Part shown: piece by piece, positions 8,676 to 17,557 of the stretch
Layout of the letters: each line of letters begins with the position of its first letter
How positions within the stretch are numbered: the first letter of the stretch is position 1
NCBI GenBank assembly: GCA_035353255.1
Contig: DAOPZE010000001.1
Span: 1-64,000 of the forward strand
Length of the DNA: 64,000 nucleotides
Origin: PHBP01 sp035353255
GTDB lineage: Bacteria > Cloacimonadota > Cloacimonadia > Cloacimonadales > Cloacimonadaceae
Reading direction: 5' to 3'
Notes under the pieces: model-generated
Database searches by the model: none
Told to the model about the DNA's origin: nothing
What the model saw: only the letters and a program-made list of their open reading frames with translations
Translations under genes and position numbers: made by a program

Positions 8676-11393
8676 ATGAACGCTAAAAGCAAACCCGTCA
8701 CTCTATCAACCAAGAAAAAGAACTATGTGGTTCCTGAGAAACCGATCATAGTCGATGACCAACCTCTCAAGCCACACGCGCTAGTTCCCATCCGCACTAA
8801 TACTCTCATAGCCTGGGCGATCTTTGCCGTGACTTTGATCGTCTATATGCTGACTCAGGCAAGGACGATGAGTTTTTGGGATTCAGGAGAATACGCCACC
8901 TGTATCAGTATCCTGGGTGTTCCCCATCCCCCGGGAAATCCCTTCTACATAGTTTTCGGCAGAGCCCTGGTAAGCCTGTTTGGATGGCTTGCATCAGATG
9001 CAGTCATCGCGGCATTTATTTCCTGCATGACTTCGGCTTTCGCCGTAATGTTCACCTATCTGATCACAGTCAAGCTGACAAGCATGTTCAAGATCAAAGC
9101 TTGGGAAGCAATGTTTGCCGGAGTTATAGCAGCATTATTCACCGCATTTTCCTTTACTTTCTGGATGAACGCGATCGAGGCTGAAGTCTATTCCGGACTC
9201 GTTTTCTTTGTGAATCTGATCTTCTGGGTGACCCTGGTCTGGGTCGAAAAGTCAGACGATTTCGATCATCAGAACATCCTTTTATTGATCGTCTATCTTT
9301 TCTTCCTGGGATTCTGTGTGCATCAAACCGCACTCCAGATCGCTCCCGCCATGTTGTTCATCGTTGTTTATCCCATGCTTCAAACTGGAGTCAAGAAAGA
9401 CAACTTCTGGCTCAAGATATTGGGCTATTCTGCACTGTTGATCGCCGGATATGCGATCTTTGGCGTAATTGGCAAGGGAGCCAACAACGATCAGCTCGAT
9501 AAATGGGGATTCGGTATCATCGCTCTATTGATCATGTATATAGAGCTTAGAGACGTGATCGATTACCGGGTTTGGCTGCTCGCCTTTGCTCTTGTAGGTA
9601 TCGGTCTATCCTCGCACTTCTATCTCATGGTACGTGCCGCTGATCGTCCTTTTATCAATGAAGGTCAGCCCAGTACACTTAGCGCGTTTACTGATTATGT
9701 TCTGAGACGCCAGTATGGGCAGAGTTCATTCCTGGAAAGGAGAAGCTCTTTCTTTGGGAATCAGCTTGGATTCCATTTCTTGCGCTATTTTGGTACTCAG
9801 TGGTTCAACGCTGAAACGATATCCGGTTTTCTGAAAATACCTGCTAACGCGATCATTACCCTTGGCGCGATGATCGTCGGAGCGCTCGGCGTTGTGGGCG
9901 GTTGGTTCCAGCTCAAACAGAATCGTCATAGCTTCCGCTATCTGATGATCGTTCTCTTCTTCACCACGATCGCCATGGTTTTCATCATGAACCTTTCCGA
10001 TGGTGAAGTTCGTGACCGTGACTATTTCTTCGTGGTTGCTTACAATATGTGGGCAATACTTTTAGGAATTGGTTCTCTGGCTTTTGTGCATCTGATCAAA
10101 AGCAACGCAGGCAAGATCGCCATGATCTGCGTCCTGGGGCTGTTGCCTCTGCTAAATCTGGTTTCTCAGTACAATGTTCATGATCGTTCACAGGAGTATA
10201 TCGCGCTTGATTACGGAGTGAATTTCCTCAATTCTTTGGAAGAGAACGCGATAATCTTCACCAACGGCGATAATGACACCTTCCCGCTCTGGTACGCGCA
10301 AGCCGTTCAAGACCCTCACGCAAAGCAGAATATCTATAAAGCGACCGATATCGTTCCGGATGCTGCCACCGACCAAGCCATCAAACGAGCCATGGAATAC
10401 AAGAATAAGTATCTCAAAGGAATTCGTAAGGATGTCTCCATCGCGAATCTATCCCTCCTGAACACACCCTGGTATATTCGCCAACTTCGTGATAAGGAAG
10501 GAATTCTCTTCAACGTCGATGACAGCCAGCTTGAAGATATGAACATCTCATTCGGAAGGCAATTCGAAGTCGGTTTCCCCGGTAATCCGTCCGCGGGCAA
10601 GATCACTGTGCCGATCGAAGATCAGCCCAGCTGGCGCCCCAACGGAGGCTTGATCAGATCAGATGTAGCTGTCATGCAGATCATCAAAGACAACTTCGGC
10701 AAGCGTCCGATATATTTTGCCGTGACTTGCCAAAGCTATATCGGATTCGAAGAATTCACCCGCAATGAGGGTATGGTTGCCAGAGTGGTCACCACCAAGA
10801 ATGCTGAGCAGATCAATTTCAGCAGATTGCTGAACAATATCGATAACATCTATCAGTATCGCTCGATCGGAAACAAAGCAGTTTACAAGGATTCAAACAT
10901 GAGGAGTCTGGTTCAGAACTACGGTTCCGGATTCATTAAAGCAGCTATCCGTTTTGTCGAGATTGGTGATTTCGCCAAAGCTAAATCCTACTCTGAGAGA
11001 GGACGGAAATTCATCGATAACGAGATCAAGATGACCGAATTCAATGTTGCTTACTACTCAGCTACGGGGCAATGGTCCAAACTGGACGAATTCATTCAGA
11101 AATACCTCTTACCATACGATCGCAGCAACGAGATCTACGTCAGTTATGTCCTCAGGCACTTAGTCGAGAAATATCCTGATAAAACACTGGAGTACGTCGA
11201 GAAGGGCATGCTCTTCTTCCCGGATGATCAGAGTTTCGCTCAGATCGCTCTCGAGATGAACGAGTCTCCGGAAGCAAAAGCTAGGATCAAAGCCATTTAC
11301 GAAAGGGTGAAACCCAACGTGAATTACATGATCGATCCCTATATTCAGGAGCTCGACAACCCTGTCCCCGCGGATACGACACGCAGGAACTAG
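8676..11393 (+). CDS. DUF2723/GT117-family membrane glycosyltransferase-like protein
   Basis: 905-residue polytopic membrane protein. After a basic N-terminal tail comes the DUF2723 signature: SFWDSGEYATC then HPPGNPFYIVFGR (residues about 67-94), with the acidic residue and HPPG motif typical of this family. Ten or more hydrophobic helices run to about residue 490, followed by a soluble domain with TPR-like helices near the C-terminus (residues 740-890). The family is related to eukaryotic TMEM260, a protein O-mannosyltransferase, and is common in Bacteroidetes-like bacteria. A role in glycosylating exported proteins is plausible but unproven. It ends the + strand operon, and a strong terminator follows. 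Confidence 0.85.
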   Translation: MNAKSKPVTLSTKKKNYVVPEKPIIVDDQPLKPHALVPIRTNTLIAWAIFAVTLIVYMLTQARTMSFWDSGEYATCISILGVPHPPGNPFYIVFGRALVSLFGWLASDAVIAAFISCMTSAFAVMFTYLITVKLTSMFKIKAWEAMFAGVIAALFTAFSFTFWMNAIEAEVYSGLVFFVNLIFWVTLVWVEKSDDFDHQNILLLIVYLFFLGFCVHQTALQIAPAMLFIVVYPMLQTGVKKDNFWLKILGYSALLIAGYAIFGVIGKGANNDQLDKWGFGIIALLIMYIELRDVIDYRVWLLAFALVGIGLSSHFYLMVRAADRPFINEGQPSTLSAFTDYVLRRQYGQSSFLERRSSFFGNQLGFHFLRYFGTQWFNAETISGFLKIPANAIITLGAMIVGALGVVGGWFQLKQNRHSFRYLMIVLFFTTIAMVFIMNLSDGEVRDRDYFFVVAYNMWAILLGIGSLAFVHLIKSNAGKIAMICVLGLLPLLNLVSQYNVHDRSQEYIALDYGVNFLNSLEENAIIFTNGDNDTFPLWYAQAVQDPHAKQNIYKATDIVPDAATDQAIKRAMEYKNKYLKGIRKDVSIANLSLLNTPWYIRQLRDKEGILFNVDDSQLEDMNISFGRQFEVGFPGNPSAGKITVPIEDQPSWRPNGGLIRSDVAVMQIIKDNFGKRPIYFAVTCQSYIGFEEFTRNEGMVARVVTTKNAEQINFSRLLNNIDNIYQYRSIGNKAVYKDSNMRSLVQNYGSGFIKAAIRFVEIGDFAKAKSYSERGRKFIDNEIKMTEFNVAYYSATGQWSKLDEFIQKYLLPYDRSNEIYVSYVLRHLVEKYPDKTLEYVEKGMLFFPDDQSFAQIALEMNESPEAKARIKAIYERVKPNVNYMIDPYIQELDNPVPADTTRRN

Positions 11394-11413
11394 ACTGCAG
11401 ATCATATCATTTG

Positions 11414-11445
11414 AAGCGCTTCCGATCGGAAGCGCTTTTTTCTTT
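11414..11445 (+). terminator. Rho-independent terminator after the GT117 gene
   Basis: A perfect 24-base palindrome at 11414-11437 (arms AAGCGCTTCCGA and TCGGAAGCGCTT) is followed by a T-rich run. It lies 20 bases after the stop codon and closes the + operon. Confidence 0.9.
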
Positions 11446-11494
11446 TCAAATATTACAGCCTCTAACTTACTCCCAGCCCTTCCCTATCGGTTTC

Positions 11495-11549
11495 GTGTAT
11501 CCTTACCGTATCATTACCGTACGCTTCCCGTATGATATCCGTACAAGAT
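11495..11549 (+). repeat. Phased 11-bp CCGTA element R1
   Basis: CCGTA begins at 11506, 11517, 11528 and 11539, an exact 11-base period. A weaker unit (GTGTA) occurs one period upstream at 11495. The third and fourth units read CCGTATGATAT and CCGTACAAG, the conserved 3' end of the family. It lies just past a terminator. Five related elements occur in this window. Confidence 0.92.
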
Positions 11550-11765
11550 ACGATCACGATACTACACCTTTATCAGGATAATTCAGCCATCTCTTTGGCG
11601 GACAAAAGGAAAGAAGGGATTTTGTCTGATAGAGTATTCAAGGATGGCTGAGGAATATTTACCCGATCATAAGATAATCGCTGAAACTGTCCCTGATCTG
11701 CCAGAACTGTCTCGCCTATATATTATAGAGGGATGAATCTCTCAAGTAACAAAATGGAGTATTAT

Positions 11766-12209
11766 ATGAAAGTCAAACTCAACTACAACCAGCGTGCATA
11801 TTCAGGTAAGCTGAACGATCTCGTTTACTATTGGGATTCTCAGTCAGGGATGATGATCGCGCGCAGAAAGCCGGTACATAAGGAAATCACGGCACAAAAC
11901 AGGAGTTTCGGTATTAACTCAGTAAAACTCAGCGGGTTGATCCAAAATCCTGAGTTCAGGATAGACATGAAGCTCTATCTGGGGCTACTTCGGGAGGCAG
12001 ATATGAATGACGGGATAAATCGATGGTACGCACTCTACAACCGTATGATCTGGGGATTTGTGAAGAAACACCAAGAATGGAACATCAACGAGCTTGATCA
12101 TGACACGATCATCAGTAATGGGTTAAGCTGTGGAAGCGTGAAAACGGCTGTCGATGATGGATTATTGCCGCGAGTGGAAGGTTATCAGAGAATGACGAAT
12201 CTCATCTGA
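11766..12209 (+). CDS. Hypothetical protein
   Basis: 147 residues from the ATG at 11766, which has GGAG 6 bases upstream; an in-frame ATG at 11733 lacks a good site. The protein is basic and aromatic-rich (KLNYNQRAYSGKLNDLVYYW at the start) with no signal peptide or membrane helix. I do not recognise the family. It stands alone between a phased repeat and a terminator shared with the convergent gene, so context gives no functional clue. Confidence 0.65.
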   Translation: MKVKLNYNQRAYSGKLNDLVYYWDSQSGMMIARRKPVHKEITAQNRSFGINSVKLSGLIQNPEFRIDMKLYLGLLREADMNDGINRWYALYNRMIWGFVKKHQEWNINELDHDTIISNGLSCGSVKTAVDDGLLPRVEGYQRMTNLI

Positions 12210-12230
12210 AAAAGCTGGCTAATGTGAAAT

Positions 12231-12262
12231 AAAGGTCACTTCGGAAAGTGACCTTTGTTTCA
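12231..12262. terminator. Bidirectional terminator between convergent genes
   Basis: Stem AAAGGTCACTT (12231-12241) pairs with AAGTGACCTTT (12246-12256) around a four-base loop. T-rich sequence follows on the + strand and the A-rich left side supplies Ts on the - strand. It serves the gene ending at 12209 and the - strand gene ending at 12260. Confidence 0.85.
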
Positions 12263-12712
12263 AAAGAGGACTTTCACTAAAAGCTCAGGTTCGATGCGGA
12301 AGACGGAACCCGACCCTTCAAAGAAATGATGTTCCTTGATCATGTGAAGATTCAGGGATGACCAGCTGATCGTGAGCCCAAGCTCAGTATTGGTGAGCCT
12401 GGTGACAGCTTTACGATAAACGCCGGGATGACTGAAGGGACAGGGCAACTTACCCCGGACAACTTCTGTCTCCACGACGAACTTGTTCTCGATTTCCAGA
12501 GGAGTGTCATAGCTATTCCAGGAAGCGTCAGTAAAATACTGCATCCTGTCAGCAATTTCCTCGGGAGTTTTACCAAGGTTCTCCAATGTCTGTTCATCTG
12601 TTTCAATGATCTCATGATAGTGTCGTGTGTCATCCCCCAGGAACCCGCTCAGGGTGATGACACCGGGTTGCATCCGCTTATCGATCTTGATTTCTTGAGG
12701 TGTTTGTTTCAT
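12260..12712 (-). CDS. Hypothetical protein following nqrF
   Basis: 150 residues. The ATG at 12712 begins four bases after the nqrF stop, with GGA(TGA)TATT just before it, so it is probably co-transcribed and co-translated with nqrF. The sequence is soluble, mixed alpha/beta and rich in acidic residues, with no signal peptide, cysteine cluster or cofactor motif I can name. A longer frame starting at 12760 would overlap nqrF and is less likely. Position at the end of an NQR operon suggests an accessory or unrelated housekeeping role; function unknown. Confidence 0.7.
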   Translation of the reverse strand: MKQTPQEIKIDKRMQPGVITLSGFLGDDTRHYHEIIETDEQTLENLGKTPEEIADRMQYFTDASWNSYDTPLEIENKFVVETEVVRGKLPCPFSHPGVYRKAVTRLTNTELGLTISWSSLNLHMIKEHHFFEGSGSVFRIEPELLVKVLF

Positions 12713-12716
12713 AATA

Positions 12717-13820
12717 TCATCCAAAACTGTCGTAATATATCTTATCCGCAGCGAGACCATGCTCGACCAGGGATTTTGTTACCGCAGCGATCATACCCGG
12801 GCTTCCGCACAGATAGGCTTCCGTATTCTTAGGGTCACGAATGGCATCCTTGAAGAACGGCATGACGAAACCTGTTTTGCCTTGCCAGTTCTCCTCTGGT
12901 GTTGCGTGGGATAGAACCGGAACATAAGTAAAATCAGGCAGAGCCTTTTCGAAATGCTGCATATATTCGGTGAGATAGAGGTCTTTGGTAGTCCTGGCTC
13001 CGAAGAAATAGGTCATTTTACGATCGGTGCCTACAACTTCAAGGTGTTCCAGCATCGATTTGATCGGAGCTTTGCCACTTCCACCCGCCACGAAAATGAC
13101 GTCAGCGTTTGTATCACGCAGATAGAAATCGCCATAGGGTCCGGTCAGATTGACTTCCTCCCCCAGCTGGAGATAATTATGAACCCAGGTCGTGCAGATA
13201 CCTTCTGGAACAAGCCGGATGATGAGCTGAAGGGTTTTCTCATCTTCGGGTTTGGAGGAGATAGAATATGCCCTAACGACTTTCTGTTTCATCTTGGCGT
13301 AAGGCTTGGTCTCGATCTGAACGTATTGACCGGCTTTGAAATCAATCTTGGAAGGTTCAAGGAGCTCAAAGGTTATCCCCTTGGTATCGTAGGTATAATC
13401 AATTATCTCAGCTACTCTGGCTTTGTACTTGCGTATGTTGAAGATCGATTCGGGTATGACAATGCTGATGTCGGACTTGACTTTTACCTGGCAGGAAAGA
13501 CGGATCCCGTCAGCTAGTTCGGCTTTGGAAAGGAGGGGTTTCTCGGTGGGAAGCAACGGTCCTCCGCCTTCAGTGACTTTGCACTTGCAAGCTCCGCAGC
13601 TGCCTCTTCCGCCACAAGCCGAAGGGATAAAAATCTGCTGGTCGCCAAGGGAGCTAAGGAGGCTGTTGCCACCTTTTACCGTGAGATCACGTTTACCATT
13701 GATATTGATCTTCATCTCTCCATAGTTAGAGAGGAACTTCTGCGCGATCACTAATAGAACCGCAAAAGCGGCACAGACTCCGGTCAGGGCAAGGATATCA
13801 TAGATGATTCTCAGCGCCAT
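12717..13820 (-). CDS. nqrF: Na+-translocating NADH:quinone reductase subunit F
   Basis: 367 residues. One N-terminal membrane helix (about 5-30) anchors a 2Fe-2S ferredoxin domain with Cys69, Cys75, Cys78 and Cys110, followed by an FAD/NADH reductase module: RAYSISSKP (FAD binding) and FVAGGSGKAPIKSML (NADH binding). NqrF takes electrons from NADH into the Na+-pumping complex. This subunit, rather than RnfB/RnfC, defines the cluster as NQR. AGGAG precedes the start. The usual length is about 400, so this is somewhat compact. It follows nqrE closely. Confidence 0.93.
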   Translation of the reverse strand: MALRIIYDILALTGVCAAFAVLLVIAQKFLSNYGEMKININGKRDLTVKGGNSLLSSLGDQQIFIPSACGGRGSCGACKCKVTEGGGPLLPTEKPLLSKAELADGIRLSCQVKVKSDISIVIPESIFNIRKYKARVAEIIDYTYDTKGITFELLEPSKIDFKAGQYVQIETKPYAKMKQKVVRAYSISSKPEDEKTLQLIIRLVPEGICTTWVHNYLQLGEEVNLTGPYGDFYLRDTNADVIFVAGGSGKAPIKSMLEHLEVVGTDRKMTYFFGARTTKDLYLTEYMQHFEKALPDFTYVPVLSHATPEENWQGKTGFVMPFFKDAIRDPKNTEAYLCGSPGMIAAVTKSLVEHGLAADKIYYDSFG

Positions 13821-13831
13821 TTATGAAGCTC

Positions 13832-14419
13832 CTATTGGACCGAGACAATGCCGGAAAAACCGACAAAGCCCAATGCCATAATACCTGTGATGATGAGACT
13901 GATCCCGGCGCCTTGTAACCCCACGGGAACAAGCTTCTCTTTCAGTTTGGCTCTGATCCCGGCAAGCATGAGGATTGCCAGAAGCCAGCCAATACCGCTT
14001 CCGGCACCGAATGCTATTGACTGAAGGAAGTTATAATTGCGGATAACTAAGAAGAGGCTGACGCCGAAGATCGCGCAGTTCACGGTTATCAGGGGCAAGA
14101 AGATTCCCAAAGTATAGTACAGGGCAGGTACATATCGTTCGATGATCAATTCCAGAAGTTGAACGAACGCAGCTATAACGATAATGAAGACTATATATTC
14201 CAGATAGACTATGTTCAAAGGTACTAATATGTAATGATGCGCAACCCAGTTCAAACCGGCGGTCACTGTGAGGACAAATATCACCGCTACACCGAGACCA
14301 AAAGAAGATTCGACTTCTCTGGATACGGAAAGATAGGAGCACATCCCCAGAAAATTGGTCAGCAGTATATTCGAAGTGAAGATAGCTGCCCAAAACAGAA
14401 CAAATGCACTGATACTCAT
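13832..14419 (-). CDS. nqrE: NQR/Rnf-family membrane subunit E
   Basis: 195 residues with about six membrane helices, the normal size of NqrE/RnfA. It begins LFWAAIFTSNILLTNFLGMCSYLSVS, containing the conserved N-terminal NxxLxxxLG(M/I)C pattern around an iron-coordinating cysteine. In the complex it forms, with NqrD, the membrane core that shuttles electrons across the bilayer. It follows nqrD by four bases. Calling it NqrE rather than RnfA rests on the adjacent nqrF. Confidence 0.92.
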   Translation of the reverse strand: MSISAFVLFWAAIFTSNILLTNFLGMCSYLSVSREVESSFGLGVAVIFVLTVTAGLNWVAHHYILVPLNIVYLEYIVFIIVIAAFVQLLELIIERYVPALYYTLGIFLPLITVNCAIFGVSLFLVIRNYNFLQSIAFGAGSGIGWLLAILMLAGIRAKLKEKLVPVGLQGAGISLIITGIMALGFVGFSGIVSVQ

Positions 14420-14423
14420 ATCA

Positions 14424-15020
14424 CTACGCCTTTACCTTATAGTATTTGGTGTTGATGATCCAGATCAGGATCGCCAGCAGGAAGAACGCGCTTGGTGCCA
14501 TGACCATGATCGACCAACGAATCCACCAGTCACCGAGGATGGGAATTCCGAAAAGGGAACCGAAGCCGAAAAGCTCCCTAACGACAGCGATTGCCAAAAG
14601 CACTAGTGTGTAGCCGATACCACTGCCAATTCCGTCGATAAATGAATCAAGAGGCTTATTCTGGGCGGCAAAGCCTTCTGCTCTCCCCATCAGAATGCAA
14701 TTGGTGATGATCAAACCGACATAGGGTCCGAGTTGCTTGGAGATCGCTGGCATATTAGCCTTGAGGAATATATCCACTACGATCACGTATGCCGCGATTA
14801 TCAGGGTCTGAACCATCATACGGACACTGCGGGGAGTGTATTCTCTGATGGCTGAGATCGTGAGGCTGGAAAAAGCGACGGAGAAGGTCACTCCCAAGCC
14901 CATGATCAGGCTGTTCATCATTAGATTGGTCACTGCGAGAGAAGAACAAATCCCCAAGATCTGTCGCCAGACCGAATTCTCGCGAAAGGCTGAAACGATA
15001 AATATCTCTTTCTTGGTCAT
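14424..15020 (-). CDS. nqrD: NQR/Rnf-family membrane subunit D
   Basis: 198 residues with about six membrane helices, homologous to RnfE/NqrD. The N-terminal NSVWRQILGICSSLAVTN carries the conserved cysteine (LGICSxLAVT) that helps hold the intramembrane iron centre shared with NqrE. The start overlaps the nqrC stop in an ATGA arrangement. Confidence 0.92.
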   Translation of the reverse strand: MTKKEIFIVSAFRENSVWRQILGICSSLAVTNLMMNSLIMGLGVTFSVAFSSLTISAIREYTPRSVRMMVQTLIIAAYVIVVDIFLKANMPAISKQLGPYVGLIITNCILMGRAEGFAAQNKPLDSFIDGIGSGIGYTLVLLAIAVVRELFGFGSLFGIPILGDWWIRWSIMVMAPSAFFLLAILIWIINTKYYKVKA

Positions 15021-15673
15021 TGGGCAGTTCCTTGTTGATCCTTGATGATCATTATCTCATCTTTGAGCATACGGAGAACGCTGTTGCTTGTAATAGTCGC
15101 GCCGGTGATCTGACGGATCTGAGTATCGCTTGTCGTGGCTTGACGTTCCGGGACCAGAGAGAAAACTGTCGGATTGTCACCGGATAATAGCTTCTTTCCC
15201 CTGAATTGTGTCCTGAAGCCTTCTTCCTCGATGCGGGCACCGAGCCCCGGAGTTTCCATCTGGGAATAAACTGCGAGGTCGATGATGGTCGATCTGTCTG
15301 GCGCTAAGGCGACCAGAGCTCTCATCGAACCCCAAAGTCCATTGCCGCCGATGTCATAGCAGTAAGCAAGTTCCTTACCTGATGCAGTGACAACGAAGCA
15401 CTTTCGGGATTGACTATTGTCTTCCTTTATGTATTTCTTAAAGGTATCCTGAGAGTTAGCTATCAGATCTGATTCGTGAAGCCTGAGCTCAGAAGCAATA
15501 GTCTTTGCGGTGAGCTTTACGATCTGTAACTGGTAAGCATTATCCTCGTTTGCCTTGATCTTTGCCTCAGAGGTTCGGAACATAACGGCAAGGATACCGA
15601 CGAAGACTACCGAGATGATGATCATGAACAGGATCGGATAGTATAAGGTTTCTGTAAACGGTGTCTTATCCAT
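15017..15673 (-). CDS. nqrC: NQR/Rnf-family subunit C, FMN-binding
   Basis: 218 residues from the ATG at 15673, which has AGGTGG about 8 bases upstream; a TTG six bases earlier overlaps the nqrB stop but is less likely. One N-terminal membrane anchor leads into a periplasmic domain. The ITGATITS motif near the C-terminus is the S/T-G-A-T site where ApbE covalently attaches FMN to threonine. The protein is shorter than Vibrio NqrC (about 257), nearer RnfG in size. Confidence 0.9.
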   Translation of the reverse strand: MDKTPFTETLYYPILFMIIISVVFVGILAVMFRTSEAKIKANEDNAYQLQIVKLTAKTIASELRLHESDLIANSQDTFKKYIKEDNSQSRKCFVVTASGKELAYCYDIGGNGLWGSMRALVALAPDRSTIIDLAVYSQMETPGLGARIEEEGFRTQFRGKKLLSGDNPTVFSLVPERQATTSDTQIRQITGATITSNSVLRMLKDEIMIIKDQQGTAQ

Positions 15674-15675
15674 GA

Positions 15676-16617
15676 TCAAGCCACCTTCTTCTTAGGTTTC
15701 AAAAGATAGTTGTCGATCCCGTACTCGATGATCGGCATAAATGCGTTGGTTAAAAGCAGAGCGAACATAAAACCTTCAGCAAATAGCGAGAATCTTCTGA
15801 TGAAAACGGTTAAGAAGCCGATCATGATACCGTAGATCCAGATTGCGTATTTCCCCTTTGCCTGAGACACAGGATCAGTTGTCATAAAGACAATTCCGAA
15901 CATTGCTCCGCCTGTCACTAACATGAAAAGTGGGTTCTCCGCGGGATAGAATATCCAGTTGAAGAGAAGGATACTGACAGCGGTACTCACCATGGGTTGC
16001 CATTTCGCTGTTTTAGATACGATCAGATACAGACCTGCAAGGATCAGAAGTAGTGCGGAAGTCTCGCCTATGGATCCGGATATATAACCAAGGAAGGCAT
16101 TCAGGAAAGAAGTATCAACCGGCCGGCCAAGACGGAACTGACCGAGGATTGTAGCTGAAGTTATCATTTCAGATCCACCAGACCATCTTAGGAACCCTCC
16201 GGGAAAATCAGACATGGTAAAAGGCTTGATCCAGTTTACGGTCATCTGCTGCGGAAATGATACGTAAACAAAAGTTCGTCCCAGGATCGCCGGATTGAAC
16301 GGGTTGGTTCCAAAACCACCGAAGACCATTTTACCGAAAGCTATGGCGATGATCGCACCAACTGCTGACATCCATATCGGTATAGTGGGCGGCAAGGTCA
16401 TGGCCACTAGTGTGGACGTCACAAAACACGCCATGCTGACCTTACCTGCTTTCTTCTTGTAGATAAACAGGTACTCAGTGATATAACCGGCAGCATTGGC
16501 TGCAAGGACTACGGCGAGAACCCTCCAGCCAAAGAGAAAGATAGCGAATATCATGCTAGGTATCAGTGCATAAAGGACTCTGTTCATGATACTCTGTTTT
16601 AATATGCGTTCAAACAT
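15676..16617 (-). CDS. nqrB: NQR/Rnf-family subunit B, membrane flavoprotein
   Basis: 313 residues with about ten hydrophobic helices. Conserved features include FGGFGTNPFNPAILGR and EMITSATILGQ, where the Thr of the SAT motif is the probable covalent FMN site. NqrB carries the Na+ path. The length is between RnfD (about 320-350) and NqrB (about 410), so assignment to NqrB rather than RnfD depends on the linked nqrF. It is the first NQR gene here; nqrA is not upstream as it would be in Vibrio. Confidence 0.88.
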   Translation of the reverse strand: MFERILKQSIMNRVLYALIPSMIFAIFLFGWRVLAVVLAANAAGYITEYLFIYKKKAGKVSMACFVTSTLVAMTLPPTIPIWMSAVGAIIAIAFGKMVFGGFGTNPFNPAILGRTFVYVSFPQQMTVNWIKPFTMSDFPGGFLRWSGGSEMITSATILGQFRLGRPVDTSFLNAFLGYISGSIGETSALLLILAGLYLIVSKTAKWQPMVSTAVSILLFNWIFYPAENPLFMLVTGGAMFGIVFMTTDPVSQAKGKYAIWIYGIMIGFLTVFIRRFSLFAEGFMFALLLTNAFMPIIEYGIDNYLLKPKKKVA

Positions 16618-16645
16618 GAAAATACATCGTCTCCCTATGTCTTAC

Positions 16646-16891
16646 TTAAACTGTGGTAGGTGCATGCATCTTGTTCCGGAAAGAACTCAAATACATATTA
16701 AACTCGTCAATAAGAGAGATTGGAAAAAATATATTCAGAACATTCTTGTCTGTCGTAGAGCTGTGAATTCCTAATCCGTCTATGGATTCCAGCACAAAGC
16801 AGAACTCACGCATCAAGCTGGGTTGCATCGTGATCTTACACTTAATCGTCCACGATGATATTGCTGTGAATTCACTTACGAGGAAATCCAT
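16646..16891 (-). CDS. Small DUF4911-like protein
   Basis: 81 residues, beginning three bases after the PASTA-protein stop and ending 28 bases before nqrB, so it is a real operon member rather than a shadow frame. The pattern FCFVLESIDGLGIHSST followed by an aliphatic strand and a helix resembles the small DUF4911 family, of unknown function. There is no signal peptide or membrane helix. Family assignment is from pattern memory only and needs a profile search. Confidence 0.6.
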   Translation of the reverse strand: MDFLVSEFTAISSWTIKCKITMQPSLMREFCFVLESIDGLGIHSSTTDKNVLNIFFPISLIDEFNMYLSSFRNKMHAPTTV

Positions 16892-16894
16892 AAG

Positions 16895-17557
16895 CTAATT
16901 CCCGGTATTGCCAGATTCTTTGTTTGTATCTTTTTTGGGTGCAGGAGCATCAAGGTCAGGATCACCGGGAAGACGCACATAATCTCTTGTTGCGTTTACG
17001 TCTTCATCTGTAGGATTCTCTGAACCACGGCTAAGGAACACTTTAACCTGCATCAGTTTCTCGATCTTGTTTCCCGGAGCAGGAATGCATCTTACTACCG
17101 AGTTGGGAGGATACCTCTCTGAATAGAGTGAGTCAATGATCGTTGTTTTCAGGTTAGAATTACGTAAACGGATGTATGCTTCCTGATAAGGCAAGCCAAT
17201 GATCTCCGGTACTTTAACTATCTTCGAGCCTCTGCTTACGACAAGATAGACAGCCTGATCCTGTTTTAACTTCTTGCCATCCTCTGGGCTCTGTTCGAGC
17301 ACGAACTGAACCGGGATCTCATCCGACCATACGGAGTCCTTTACTACGACGTGGAGCCGGTCTTCATGCAAAAGGTTCTTTGCCTTTGCGAGACTAAGGC
17401 CAACTACATTGGGCACAACCACAGTCGCAGAACTGCCAAGAATGATCGGATATATGATCTGACTTGAAAGGAAAGCCACAACGATGATGATTCCAAAGCC
17501 TATTCCAGCTATATAGCCAACATGTTTCCAGTTTATCTCTTTATGATAATTCTTCAT
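16895..17557 (-). CDS. Membrane-anchored PASTA-domain protein
   Basis: 220 residues: a short cytoplasmic tail, one membrane helix (about 13-40), then two PASTA domains (about 47-110 and 113-180) recognisable by VPNVVGLSLAKAKNLL and VPEIIGLPYQEAYIRL and the closing VSRGS/LSRGS. The C-terminal 40 residues are acidic and proline-rich. PASTA domains bind peptidoglycan fragments in kinases and PBPs; here there is no attached catalytic domain. It starts next to the rsmB stop codon. Confidence 0.88.
   Translation of the reverse strand: MKNYHKEINWKHVGYIAGIGFGIIIVVAFLSSQIIYPIILGSSATVVVPNVVGLSLAKAKNLLHEDRLHVVVKDSVWSDEIPVQFVLEQSPEDGKKLKQDQAVYLVVSRGSKIVKVPEIIGLPYQEAYIRLRNSNLKTTIIDSLYSERYPPNSVVRCIPAPGNKIEKLMQVKVFLSRGSENPTDEDVNATRDYVRLPGDPDLDAPAPKKDTNKESGNTGN

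Larger units (their letters stand above)
11394..11765. other. Intergenic region of about 370 bases
   Basis: Contains the terminator at 11414, the phased CCGTA element R1, and then about 200 bases in which I see no gene. A TATATTATAG stretch at about 11717-11728 could be a -10 region for the small gene at 11766, but I find no convincing -35. Confidence 0.6.

Noticed and set aside
15676..15679. TTG start of nqrC overlapping the nqrB stop
   Set aside because: The ATG six bases further on has a better-placed AGGTGG.
16646..16891. Suspicion that the 81-codon frame before nqrB is a shadow
   Set aside because: Nothing else is coded there, it starts three bases after the upstream stop, and its protein has a plausible fold, so it was kept as a gene.
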